Numbered from the stretch's first letter, positions 1-6,980 are shown. The stretch is 9,783 bases of DNA from Lachnospiraceae bacterium (GCA_003489085.1 DNJM01000114.1:8824-18606), one strand, 5' to 3'. Made by a program: numbers and translations. The notes: a model not told the origin generated them from the letters alone.

Positions 1-1659
1 TGTGAATATCAGTGTAACGGCGCTATGGCAGGAGCAAAAGAATACCATAAGGCACCATTTATGATTGCTGAGGCTGTGAAGGCACAGCTTGCGTGCTGTG
101 AAGCATTTGAAATGGTGGATGTTGTAAAACCTGGCTTTATCAATCTAAAGCTGCATCCGCAGTTTGTTGCGGAGTATCTGGAAAAGATGAAGAAAGCAGA
201 TAAGCTTGGCCTGGAAACGGCAGTACAGCCGAAGAAGGTCATTGTGGATTATGGCGGAGCCAATGTGGCAAAACCGCTTCATATCGGACATTTGCGCTCT
301 GCGGTCATCGGAGAGAGCGTAAAACGGATTGCTCAGTTTGTCGGACACGAGGTCATTGGAGATACACATCTGGGAGACTGGGGGTACCAGATGGGATTGA
401 TTATTACAGAAATGCAGAAACGGCACCCGGAGCTTCCTTATTTTGATGAAAGCTTTACAGGAGAATATCCCGAAGAAGCCCCGTTTACGATCAGTGAACT
501 GGAGGAAATCTATCCCTTTGCCAGCGGTTATGCAAAAGAGCACGAGGACTATAGGGAAGCAGCTCTTCAGGCCACCTTCCAGCTGCAGAATGGCCGTCGC
601 GGTTATCGGGCTCTGTGGCAGCATATTATGAAGGTATCCATTACAGACCTGAAGAAGAATTACAACAATCTGCATGTGACCTTTGAGTGGTGGAAAGGCG
701 AATCCGATGCACAGGAGTATATTGCTCCGATGGTAGAGAAGATGAAGGCGGATGGATTTGCCTATATGGATCAAGGGGCGCTGGTAGTAGATGTGAAGGA
801 AGAGAGTGACAGCAAGGAGATTCCGCCTTGTATGATTTTGAAATCTGATGGTGCGGCACTGTATTCCACCACAGATCTGGCAACGCTGGTAGAACGCGTG
901 AAGCTGGTCGATCCGGATCAGGTGATCTATCTGACGGATAAGAGACAGGAACTGCATTTCGTACAGGTATTCCGGTGTGCGAAGAAGACCGGTATTGTAG
1001 GAGACAACGTGGATCTGAAATTCATCGGCTTCGGTACCATGAATGGAAAAGACGGAAAGCCATTTAAAACAAGAGAAGGCGGTGTCATGCGTCTGGAACA
1101 TCTGATTGCCGATATCAATGAAGAAATGTATAAAAAGATCATGGATAACCGTACGGTTTCGGAGGATGAAGCAAGAAAGACGGCTGAGATTGTAGGGCTG
1201 GCAGCGCTGAAATACGGAGATCTGTCCAACCAGGCATCAAAAGATTATGTATTCGACATCGACCGTTTCACTTCTTTTGAAGGGAATACGGGCCCTTACA
1301 TTCTGTATACGATTGTGCGGATCAAATCCATTCTTCATAAGTATGTGGAACAGGGTGGAGAGCTGTCTGCCGTAACAATTCTGGGGCAGGTTAATGAAAG
1401 TGAAAAGGCCCTGATGCTGGAGGCGGCGAAATTCAATGAGGTTATTGAGAATGCTTACCAGGATCTGGCTCCGCATAAGATCTGTGCCTATATTTACGAT
1501 CTGGCAAATGCATTTAACCGTTTTTACCATGAGACAAAAATTCTGGCAGAAGAGGATGCAGCTATGAAAAAGAGCTATATTGCGCTGCTTGTTCTCACAA
1601 AAGAGATTCTGGAAATCTGTATTGATCTACTTGGATTTGAAGCACCGGAGAGAATGTAA
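1..1659 (+). CDS. argS: Arginyl-tRNA synthetase, 3' part (5' end outside window)
   Basis: Class I aminoacyl-tRNA synthetase that attaches arginine to tRNA-Arg in the cytoplasm. The frame is open from base 1 (CEYQCNGAMAGAKEYH...), a segment that lies some 35-40 residues into the N-terminal tRNA-binding domain of clostridial ArgRS, so the ATG at 25 is internal and the true start is upstream. The ATP-binding HIGH motif is at 280-291 within AKPLHIGHLRS. The KMSKS-like loop is the relaxed form typical of ArgRS (GKPFKTREGG, 1054-1083). The C-terminal DALR anticodon-binding domain contains LANAFNRFYHETKIL and ends in the usual APERM. The window holds 552 codons before TAA, consistent with a total of about 590 residues. 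The stop overlaps the start of the next gene (TAATG), so the two are co-transcribed and probably translationally coupled. No promoter is visible because the gene start is missing. Confidence 0.97.
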   Translation, partial: CEYQCNGAMAGAKEYHKAPFMIAEAVKAQLACCEAFEMVDVVKPGFINLKLHPQFVAEYLEKMKKADKLGLETAVQPKKVIVDYGGANVAKPLHIGHLRSAVIGESVKRIAQFVGHEVIGDTHLGDWGYQMGLIITEMQKRHPELPYFDESFTGEYPEEAPFTISELEEIYPFASGYAKEHEDYREAALQATFQLQNGRRGYRALWQHIMKVSITDLKKNYNNLHVTFEWWKGESDAQEYIAPMVEKMKADGFAYMDQGALVVDVKEESDSKEIPPCMILKSDGAALYSTTDLATLVERVKLVDPDQVIYLTDKRQELHFVQVFRCAKKTGIVGDNVDLKFIGFGTMNGKDGKPFKTREGGVMRLEHLIADINEEMYKKIMDNRTVSEDEARKTAEIVGLAALKYGDLSNQASKDYVFDIDRFTSFEGNTGPYILYTIVRIKSILHKYVEQGGELSAVTILGQVNESEKALMLEAAKFNEVIENAYQDLAPHKICAYIYDLANAFNRFYHETKILAEEDAAMKKSYIALLVLTKEILEICIDLLGFEAPERM

Positions 1660-2843
1660 TGACGGAGAAACTATTTTACCAGGACAGCCATATGAAAGAA
1701 TTCGATGCGGAGGTTCTGTCCTGTGAAGCCTTTCAGGACAAGAATGGACGGGAATTATACCGGGTTGTTTTAGATCGTACTGCATTTTTCCCGGAAGGAG
1801 GCGGCCAGACGGCAGACACCGGATATCTGGAAACCGCCAGGGTGCTGGATGTGCAGGAACAGGAAGAGAGGATCTATCATATGACGGATTCAGCGCTGCA
1901 GCCGGGGAAAACGGTGCATGGCAGAATCGACTGGAAAGAGCGCTTTTCAAAGATGCAGCAGCATACTGGGGAGCACATCCTGTCCGGACTTGTGCATAGA
2001 ATCTACGGATATGATAATGTAGGATTTCATCTGGGAAATGAGAATGTAACGCTGGATTTCAATGGCGTGCTTACCAGGGAACAGATGAGGGAAATTGAGT
2101 CTCTGGCAAATGAAGCGGCAGCCAGGAACCTGGAAGTACAGGTCAATTATCCATCAAAAGAAGAACTGTGCCGCATTGATTATAGAAGCAAAATAGAGAT
2201 TGAAGGGCAGGTGCGGCTGGTAACCATCCCAGGATATGATGTCTGCGCCTGCTGTGCACCTCATGTGAAGCAGACCGGGGAGATTGGCCTGATCAAGCTG
2301 ATCGGTATGCAGAATTATAAGGGTGGTGTGCGGATTACGATCCGCTGCGGCGACAGGGCACTGGCCGATTATAATGCGAAAGAGGCAAGCGTAAAAGCAG
2401 TTTCACATATGCTGTCTGCCAGAGAAGATCAGATTGTCGAGGCGGTACACCATTTGCAGGAAGAGATTTTCCGGCTGAATGGTGAAAAGGAACGGCTGAT
2501 GAGTCAGATTCTGCGGCAGAAAGCGGAACAGCTTTCAGAAGGCGAGGAATATGTCTGGCTTTTTGAGGAGAATCTGGACGGGAATCAGATGCGGGAATAT
2601 GTGAATCTGGTTCTGGAAAGAAAAATTGGTGTCTGCGCGTTGTTCAATAGAACAGAAACCGGCAGCTATCGATATGTAATCGCATCCCATAAAAAGGATG
2701 TAAGACCATTTGCAAAGCAGCTGAATGCGGCCTGCAGCGGAAAAGGCGGAGGAAAACCTGAAATGGTGCAAGGACAGGCAGCAGCATCACAAGAGGAAAT
2801 CAGTCGGTGTCTGAAGAAAATCAGCCGACATGATGGCGAGTAA
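1659..2843 (+). CDS. alaX: Alanyl-tRNA editing protein, AlaX-L type (DHHA1 domain)
   Basis: Free-standing editing factor that hydrolyses mischarged Ser-tRNA-Ala (and possibly Gly-tRNA-Ala), acting in trans beside alanyl-tRNA synthetase. The 394-residue protein matches the long AlaX form. An N-terminal beta-barrel with AFFPEGGGQ (41-50) is followed by the tRNA_SAD editing domain with the zinc ligands H102 and H106 (QQHTGEH) and C198 and H202 (CCAPH). A helical linker (about 255-295) leads to a C-terminal DHHA1 domain carrying the glycine-rich GKGGGKPEMVQGQA. All four expected metal ligands are present, so the enzyme should be active. The ATG at 1659 shares its A with the argS stop codon, and a GGAG Shine-Dalgarno sequence lies 8 bases upstream inside argS. 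Function is assigned from family knowledge; the motifs are seen directly. Confidence 0.93.
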   Translation: MTEKLFYQDSHMKEFDAEVLSCEAFQDKNGRELYRVVLDRTAFFPEGGGQTADTGYLETARVLDVQEQEERIYHMTDSALQPGKTVHGRIDWKERFSKMQQHTGEHILSGLVHRIYGYDNVGFHLGNENVTLDFNGVLTREQMREIESLANEAAARNLEVQVNYPSKEELCRIDYRSKIEIEGQVRLVTIPGYDVCACCAPHVKQTGEIGLIKLIGMQNYKGGVRITIRCGDRALADYNAKEASVKAVSHMLSAREDQIVEAVHHLQEEIFRLNGEKERLMSQILRQKAEQLSEGEEYVWLFEENLDGNQMREYVNLVLERKIGVCALFNRTETGSYRYVIASHKKDVRPFAKQLNAACSGKGGGKPEMVQGQAAASQEEISRCLKKISRHDGE

Positions 2844-2856
2844 ATCGAAAAATGAA

Positions 2857-2894
2857 AAATCCCTCCGTTCCTGTAAAGGTTTTCGGAGGGATTT
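2857..2894. terminator. Bidirectional Rho-independent terminator between alaX and thiT
   Basis: An 11-bp perfect stem (2857-2867 AAATCCCTCCG with 2884-2894) encloses a 16-base loop. It lies between two convergent genes. Read on the minus strand the stem is followed by TTTTCATTTTT, a good terminator tail for thiT. On the plus strand the tail is weaker, but the stem's own A/T end supplies some U residues for the argS-alaX transcript. Confidence 0.85.
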
Positions 2895-2919
2895 GTTACA
2901 TAATAAAGAGGGCAAAACC

Positions 2920-3474
2920 CTACATATTTTTTATTCTTGCAAGTGCCTTGCTGACCGGTGGCAATGAGATCACGATAAGTGTAATGACAGCTTCCACACC
3001 CAGATAGGATCCATTGTAAGCAGCGGAATATACAAAAGGATGCATGCCTTCCGGAGCATAGGAAGCGAAAAAGACCACGCCTGAAAGGATTGCAAATATG
3101 TAGCGTCCCAATACGCCGACAATATAGCCGATGTGAAGACCGTATTTCCGGTTGCTGAAGAAGCCGGACAGGCCGAGTGCTCCGAATGCCAGAGGGTAGT
3201 CGATCAGAACCTGTGGAAGGCTGACAAAATAGGGATTCAGAATGAACTGCAGGATACCATATGCGATTCCCGCGGTAAGACCGGCTTTCGGGCCGTACCA
3301 GTATCCGATTAAAACGATGAATAGCATGCTGAGCAATGTAACGGAGCCGCCCATAGGCGCTTCGAACAGCTTGATATACGAGGTGACTGTGGCGAGGGCA
3401 ATTGCCATGGCCGAAAAAACGAGTTTTCTGACGATGCTGCTGCTTGCAGCAGCGGTTGAATTGTTGTTAGACAT
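2920..3474 (-). CDS. thiT: Thiamine ECF transporter substrate-binding subunit ThiT
   Basis: Membrane S component that captures thiamine and works with the shared ECF energising module (EcfA, EcfA', EcfT); no such module lies nearby, as is usual for group II ECF systems. The 184-residue protein has about six hydrophobic segments and the ThiT/YuaJ signatures PQVLIDYPLAFGALGLSG (87-104) and GRYIFAILSGVVFF (123-136), with Y149 and N154 in VYSAAYNG. Against Lactococcus ThiT, recalled from memory, the thiamine-contacting positions Glu84, His125 and Trp133 are D92, A128 and F136 here, while Tyr146 and Asn151 are kept. The start is the ATG at 3474: AAGGAG lies 6 bases upstream, and an in-frame ATG at 3552 would translate the riboswitch. 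Control by TPP is expected from the leader. A terminator follows the gene. Confidence 0.93.
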   Translation of the reverse strand: MSNNNSTAAASSSIVRKLVFSAMAIALATVTSYIKLFEAPMGGSVTLLSMLFIVLIGYWYGPKAGLTAGIAYGILQFILNPYFVSLPQVLIDYPLAFGALGLSGFFSNRKYGLHIGYIVGVLGRYIFAILSGVVFFASYAPEGMHPFVYSAAYNGSYLGVEAVITLIVISLPPVSKALARIKNM

Positions 3475-3480
3475 AATATT

Positions 3481-3568
3481 CTCCTTCCTTACGCCGGTAT
3501 TATCCGGATCAAGTAATGAGGGTCCGCATCCGGTATGAATACGTCTCAGCATAATGCTCCCCTAGTTA
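3481..3568 (-). promoter_or_regulatory. TPP riboswitch (THI box) controlling thiT
   Basis: Read on the minus strand, the leader contains the conserved THI-box blocks in order: AGGGGAGC, then GCTGAGA, GGACCC, TTGATCCGGATAATACCGGC and GTAAGGAAGG. CCGG-ATAATA-CCGG forms the P5 stem and loop. The sequence reads ACTTGAT where most members have CCTGAT. The aptamer's 3' end runs directly into the Shine-Dalgarno sequence AAGGAG (3481-3486), only 6 bases before the thiT start. There is no room for a terminator, so TPP binding most likely blocks ribosome access; this mechanism is inferred. Confidence 0.95.
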
Positions 3569-3593
3569 CTTTATTAAATTTTTAGCAGTTAAT

Positions 3594-3622
3594 ATCATAT
3601 ACCGACAGGGGGAGGATGTCAA
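3594..3622 (-). promoter_or_regulatory. Sigma-A promoter of thiT
   Basis: On the minus strand a perfect -35 TTGACA (3617-3622) and a -10 TATGAT (3594-3599) are separated by exactly 17 bases. Transcription would begin near 3587, about 20 bases before the TPP aptamer. This is the strongest promoter match in the window. Confidence 0.88.
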
Positions 3623-3662
3623 GAAAAGGATCTGAAAGTTTTATGAATTCTTCGAAAACCGG

Positions 3663-3691
3663 TTGCAAGTTAAAGGGAAGCGAAGTAGAAT
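3663..3691 (+). promoter_or_regulatory. Probable promoter of the CPBP protease gene
   Basis: TTGCAA (3663-3668) and TAGAAT (3686-3691) are separated by 17 bases, about 50 bases upstream of the start codon. It runs back-to-back with the thiT promoter, the two -35 boxes lying about 40 bases apart. The -35 overlaps the palindrome AACCGGTT (3657-3664). Confidence 0.6.
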
Positions 3692-3741
3692 AATATTTAT
3701 GTGATAAGAACTGTGTAAGAAAAGAAAGAGAGGATTTGAGT

Positions 3742-4647
3742 ATGCGGCAAAAAGGCTGGTTGAGTCAGCTGTGGAATCTGTTCGGCCCCCTGTTTTTGGA
3801 GGCGGCAGTCAGTATCGGAGTATCCATGGCAGCCAATACTGTATTACTTATAAAAAATATGGATGCTTATATGGCTGCACTCCACAGAGGAAGCCAGGAA
3901 GCTCTGATGAGTTTTATGAATTCTCAGATGAATGAGCTTTTATCATTTTCCGGGGAGATTACGATTGCGACAGCGATTTGTACGATCCCGATTATGGTAT
4001 TTCTGGGATGGCGGGATGATAAGAAGAGAAGGCAGAAAGGGATAGAGTGTTATAATAGAGATATTCCATGGGGAAAATTCTTTCTGATTACACCATTTGC
4101 CGGGGCGGTCGGGCTTGGCCTGAATAACCTGATGATTCTAAGCAATCTGACCGCAGTGAGTGAGAGCTATACACATGTATCAGAAGTGCAGTATAGTATG
4201 CCGGTTGGTCTGCAGCTGGTCGGACTTGGGGTCATTACTCCTATCTGTGAGGAGCTGATATTCCGTAAACTGATTTACCGAAGGCTTCGGGATGAAAAAA
4301 TGTCGTTTCTGCGTGCCATGATTCTGTCTTCGCTGATCTTCGGCATGTATCATGGTAATTTGGTACAGTTTATTTATGCATTTTTGCTGGGAATGATGCT
4401 GGCATATTTATATGAAGTATATCATTCTATGGTTGCTCCTGTGATAGCGCATGTTCTTGTGAATATAATAGCAATTGTGCTGACCGGAATTGATGTATTT
4501 ACCTGGATGTTCAGCAAGCCGATTCGAATGGGGATTGTAACAGTTATCTGCGCGGCAGTTGGTTCAGCCCTGTTTGTTCTGATTTCCAGACTGCATCCTG
4601 ATATACAGCTGTTTGAGAGTCAGCGATCCGACGATGAGAGAAAATAA
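3742..4647 (+). CDS. CPBP-family intramembrane metalloprotease (CAAX protease-like)
   Basis: Polytopic membrane protein of 301 residues. Hydrophobic segments lie near 12-37, 72-90, 112-133, 155-170, 190-203, 209-225, 231-250 and 262-282. All three catalytic motifs of the CPBP (PF02517, Rce1-like) family are intact: E170-E171-x3-R175 (CEELIFR), F200-x3-H204 (FGMYH) and H237-x3-N241 (HVLVN). A hydrophilic stretch at 40-70 separates the first two segments. Bacterial members cleave substrates within the membrane; some act in bacteriocin self-immunity or protein processing, but the substrate here is unknown. The ATG at 3742 is preferred to the TTG two codons earlier because AGAGAGG ends 7 bases before the ATG and only 1 base before the TTG. 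The gene is apparently monocistronic, with its own promoter, divergent from thiT and convergent on truA. No bacteriocin genes are nearby. Confidence 0.92.
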   Translation: MRQKGWLSQLWNLFGPLFLEAAVSIGVSMAANTVLLIKNMDAYMAALHRGSQEALMSFMNSQMNELLSFSGEITIATAICTIPIMVFLGWRDDKKRRQKGIECYNRDIPWGKFFLITPFAGAVGLGLNNLMILSNLTAVSESYTHVSEVQYSMPVGLQLVGLGVITPICEELIFRKLIYRRLRDEKMSFLRAMILSSLIFGMYHGNLVQFIYAFLLGMMLAYLYEVYHSMVAPVIAHVLVNIIAIVLTGIDVFTWMFSKPIRMGIVTVICAAVGSALFVLISRLHPDIQLFESQRSDDERK

Positions 4648-4661
4648 AAGAGATATTCTGA

Positions 4662-4725
4662 ATAAGAACCTTCTTCAAATGGCATGCCGGAAAAAGTGGA
4701 TGCCCTATCCGGAGAAGGTTCTTAT
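4662..4725. terminator. Long nested hairpin between convergent CPBP gene and truA
   Basis: A perfect 13-bp inverted repeat (4662-4674 ATAAGAACCTTCT with 4713-4725) encloses 38 bases that contain an inner 5-bp stem (GGCAT 4681-4685 with ATGCC 4700-4704). It begins 15 bases after the CPBP stop and ends 5 bases before the truA stop. It probably ends transcription from both sides. There is no clear U-tract on the plus strand; the minus-strand tail is moderately T-rich. Confidence 0.6.
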
Positions 4726-4729
4726 AGGT

Positions 4730-5491
4730 TTAAAGAACTTCCGGGGGATATTCTACTTTGGCCAGAAAAAGTCCCTGCGGCGGGGCTGTCATTCCGGCAT
4801 CCTTTCTGTCCAGAGAAGTAAAGGCATCACAGACAGAAGAAACAGAGCGTAGTCCGGCTCCGGCTTCCACCAGCGTTCCGGTAAGAATCCGTACCATGTT
4901 ATACAGGAACCCATTACCACGTACCCGGATCTGAATTTCCCGTTCCAGGGGAAGAATATCAATGGAATAGATTTCACGTATTGTAGACTTTTTCGTTTTT
5001 TTAACAGAAGAGAACCCCTTGAAATCATGGATTCCGACGAGGAAGCAGGAAGCCTCCTGCATTCGGTCGGGGTACAGAAGCTCCGGATACTGCCAGGTAT
5101 ACTTCCGTTGGAATACATCCGGGCAATCCGGACGGGCGATTCGATATAGATAGGTTTTTGCAGACGCACTCAGGCGGCTGTGAAAGCGTTCCGGAACCTC
5201 ATCCACACTGCGTACGGCAATGTCCTTCGGCAAATATGCCATAAAGTAGTGTTTGATTTCGTCACAGGTAAGGTCGGTATTGGTATGAAAATTGGCAACC
5301 TGCTCATAGGCGTGTACGCCTGCATCGGTACGCCCGGAGCCAATGACCTGAATGCCTTCTCCAGTCATCCGGCAGAGAATATCTTCCAGCTTGCCCTGGA
5401 TTGTATTCTGGCCGGAATCGGAGCCGAGTCTTTGCCAGCCATTGTAACGGGTGCCGTCATATTCCAGCACCATACGAATATTTCTTTTCAT
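4730..5491 (-). CDS. truA: tRNA pseudouridine(38-40) synthase TruA
   Basis: Converts uridine to pseudouridine at positions 38-40 of the tRNA anticodon stem-loop. The 253-residue protein has the usual family length. It opens with the conserved RNIRMVLEYDGTRYNGWQ, carries the catalytic aspartate D56 in GSGRTDAGVHA, and keeps the C-terminal half signatures HDFKGFSS and GNGFLYNMVRILTGTLVEAG. The ATG at 5491 is preceded by AGAAAGG 8 bases upstream. The gene stands alone, with its own extended -10 promoter and a shared hairpin at its 3' end. In many Firmicutes truA sits next to ECF transporter genes; here thiT is close but separated by the CPBP gene and not in the same operon. Confidence 0.97.
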   Translation of the reverse strand: MKRNIRMVLEYDGTRYNGWQRLGSDSGQNTIQGKLEDILCRMTGEGIQVIGSGRTDAGVHAYEQVANFHTNTDLTCDEIKHYFMAYLPKDIAVRSVDEVPERFHSRLSASAKTYLYRIARPDCPDVFQRKYTWQYPELLYPDRMQEASCFLVGIHDFKGFSSVKKTKKSTIREIYSIDILPLEREIQIRVRGNGFLYNMVRILTGTLVEAGAGLRSVSSVCDAFTSLDRKDAGMTAPPQGLFLAKVEYPPEVL

Positions 5492-5536
5492 AAAGCATTC
5501 CTTTCTGAAGGATATTGTTTCACTTGATGCCGGTTC

Positions 5537-5545
5537 ATTATAGCA
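5537..5545 (-). promoter_or_regulatory. Extended -10 promoter element of truA
   Basis: On the minus strand TGCTATAAT gives a perfect -10 (5537-5542) with the upstream TG of an extended -10. The -35 region at the 17-base distance is poor (CTGTAG), which fits promoters that depend on the extended element. It lies about 45 bases before the truA start. Confidence 0.6.
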
Positions 5546-5590
5546 TATTAAGGTGAATACTACAGCATTTATTAAAAGAAAAAATATAAA

Positions 5591-5617
5591 TGTTACAAAA
5601 ATGTTAAAAAGTGTTGC
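5591..5617 (+). promoter_or_regulatory. WalR-like TGTTA direct repeats upstream of the first NlpC/P60 gene
   Basis: Three direct repeats follow each other at about one helical turn: TGTTAC (5591-5596), TGTTAA (5602-5607) and TGTTGC (5612-5617). The first two form TGTTAC-N5-TGTTAA, an exact fit to the TGTWAH-N5-TGTWAH site of the WalR (YycF) response regulator in Bacillus, which controls the related endopeptidase gene cwlO there. The third overlaps the -35 box. Binding by a WalR homologue is inferred. Confidence 0.45.
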
Positions 5618-5642
5618 AAAATGAAGGAGAGTATACTATAAT
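5614..5642 (+). promoter_or_regulatory. Sigma-A promoter of the first NlpC/P60 gene
   Basis: TTGCAA (5614-5619) and a perfect TATAAT (5637-5642) lie 17 bases apart. The predicted start near 5649 leaves a short leader of under 40 bases, so no riboswitch fits between promoter and gene. Confidence 0.8.
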
Positions 5643-5685
5643 AAAAACCGGCAATATAAAACAAGCAACTTAGGAATGGTGAAAT

Positions 5686-6810
5686 ATGATTAAAAAATTT
5701 GGAAGAATTTTATTGGTTTCGACTCTGGTCGGATGCTTTACAGCAACACCGGTTCTTGCAGCGCCAAGTGTAGATGAGATACAGGCCAGCAAAAATGCAG
5801 CTCAGGCAGAGGCCGACAGTCTGCAGGCGCAGCTGACTGATTTAATGGACAAGATCAACCAGCTGGAATCAGATCTGATTACAAAGGGTGAGGAGATCAC
5901 ACAGGCAACAGCGGATCTGGAGGCAGCGCAGGAAAAAGAACAGAAACAGTATGAAGATATGAAGCTTCGGATCAAATATATGTATGAGGAAGGCGATACT
6001 TCTTTTATCGAATCCCTTCTGGAGTGCAGGAGCATTACGGAGCTGTTAAACAAAGCACAGTATGTGCAGGATGTACATAATTATGACAGGGAGCAGCTGG
6101 AAGAGTATACTAAGACAAAGCAGCAGGTTGCTGATCTGAAGACGCAGCTGGAAGAGGAGCAGGCAAACCTGATGAATATGCAGGCGGACTACGAGGCACA
6201 GAAGAGTGAAGTAGATACCCTGTTGACAGAGAAGAAAAATGAAGTTGCCAATCTGGATGAACAGCTGCAGGCAGCTATTCAGGCAGCAGCAGAAGAACAG
6301 GCACGAAGAGAAAGAGAAGCAGCAGCCGCAGCAGCTCAGAATAATCATGGAAACGGAAACACGAATACTTCGAATTCGAGCAATTCATCCAACTCGAATC
6401 ATAATAGTAATGGCAGTAATAACAGTACAGTAAATAATGACGATGACACATCCTACGAACAGCCGTCAGCCGGCGGTACAAGTGCAGCAAATGCTATTGT
6501 AAATGCGGCGTATTCACAGCTGGGCGTACCGTATGTATGGGGAGGAACCAGTCCTGGATCAGGTCTGGATTGCTCCGGACTGACACAGTACTGCCATAGA
6601 GTTGCAGGTATCAGCATTCCGAGAACCTCCGGTCCTCAGGGAGCCGGTGGAAAAGCAGTTTCCAATCCGCTTCCGGGCGATATCGTATGCTATTCCGGAC
6701 ATGTAGGCATTTATATCGGCGGTGGTCAGATGATTCATGCACCACAGCCAGGCGATGTGGTAAGGATTGCAAATGTATATGGTTCTCCTTGGTACAGAAG
6801 ATACTGGTAA
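5686..6810 (+). CDS. Secreted coiled-coil NlpC/P60 endopeptidase, copy 1 (Cys-His-His triad)
   Basis: Predicted secreted peptidoglycan endopeptidase of 374 residues, cutting stem peptides (typically D-Glu-diamino acid bonds in this family). A signal peptide (1-25, cleavage after VLA) precedes a PcsB/CwlO-like coiled coil (about 27-217) with the conserved MKLRIKYMYEEG at 92-103. A linker rich in Asn and Ser (219-265) leads to the NlpC/P60 domain (268-374). The catalytic residues are C296 (LDCSG), H339 (SGHVGIYIG) and H351 (MIHAP), a complete classical triad. No SH3, LysM or sortase anchor is present. In relatives this coiled coil docks on the FtsX loop of the FtsEX complex, so control by FtsEX is plausible but inferred. 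The start is the ATG at 5686 with a modest AGGA site 10 bases upstream. It has its own promoter and terminator, hence is monocistronic. Confidence 0.92.
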   Translation: MIKKFGRILLVSTLVGCFTATPVLAAPSVDEIQASKNAAQAEADSLQAQLTDLMDKINQLESDLITKGEEITQATADLEAAQEKEQKQYEDMKLRIKYMYEEGDTSFIESLLECRSITELLNKAQYVQDVHNYDREQLEEYTKTKQQVADLKTQLEEEQANLMNMQADYEAQKSEVDTLLTEKKNEVANLDEQLQAAIQAAAEEQARREREAAAAAAQNNHGNGNTNTSNSSNSSNSNHNSNGSNNSTVNNDDDTSYEQPSAGGTSAANAIVNAAYSQLGVPYVWGGTSPGSGLDCSGLTQYCHRVAGISIPRTSGPQGAGGKAVSNPLPGDIVCYSGHVGIYIGGGQMIHAPQPGDVVRIANVYGSPWYRRYW

Positions 6811-6848
6811 CCAGTAGTATCTATTACAAAATAGAGCAATGATGATAA

Positions 6849-6895
6849 AGAGTTATTTCAGGAGTCGGACAGATTCAGGAAATGGCTCTTTTTTT
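6849..6895 (+). terminator. Rho-independent terminator after NlpC/P60 copy 1
   Basis: An 11-bp stem including two G-U pairs (6849-6859 AGAGTTATTTC with 6879-6889 GAAATGGCTCT) is followed directly by a run of seven T residues (6889-6895). It ends the first peptidase transcript before the promoter of the second. Confidence 0.82.
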
Positions 6896-6929
6896 CTGTT
6901 AGTTTGCGGCTTTTATCTGAATAGACAGA

Positions 6930-6980
6930 TGTTAACAAGTTAGTAAAATTATTGCAAAATTATTTCACAGGGGATATAAT
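6930..6980 (+). promoter_or_regulatory. Promoter of NlpC/P60 copy 2 with upstream TGTTAA element
   Basis: TTGCAA (6952-6957) and TATAAT (6975-6980) lie 17 bases apart, the same boxes and spacing as the promoter of copy 1. TGTTAA (6930-6935) followed after 5 bases by TAGTAA (6941-6946) sits at nearly the same distance upstream as the WalR-like pair of copy 1; its second half matches the consensus at only four of six bases. The promoter is well supported, the regulator site weakly. Confidence 0.75.

Noticed and set aside
145..1101. Long antisense open frame within argS
   Set aside because: It opposes a clearly conserved synthetase; its composition is that of a shadow frame and no start signal is seen.
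3475..3552. In-frame N-terminal extension of ThiT starting at 3552
   Set aside because: The added residues are the translated TPP aptamer, and the proper Shine-Dalgarno site sits just before the ATG at 3474.
3736..3741. TTG start two codons before the CPBP ATG
   Set aside because: Only one base separates it from the AGAGAGG site, whereas the ATG at 3742 has a normal 7-base spacing.
4613..4852. Open frame from the CPBP 3' end into truA
   Set aside because: It runs through the intergenic hairpin and antisense to truA, without a ribosome binding site.
5180..5527. Plus-strand open frame across truA and its promoter
   Set aside because: It is antisense to conserved TruA residues, including the catalytic region.
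5643..5685. A c-di-AMP riboswitch, often found before wall hydrolase genes in Clostridia
   Set aside because: The leader between promoter and start codon is under 40 bases and lacks the conserved blocks.
6802..6816. Palindrome TACTGGTAACCAGTA spanning the stop codon of the first peptidase
   Set aside because: As RNA it can form only a 5-bp stem; a clear terminator lies downstream, and a 15-base palindrome may arise by chance.
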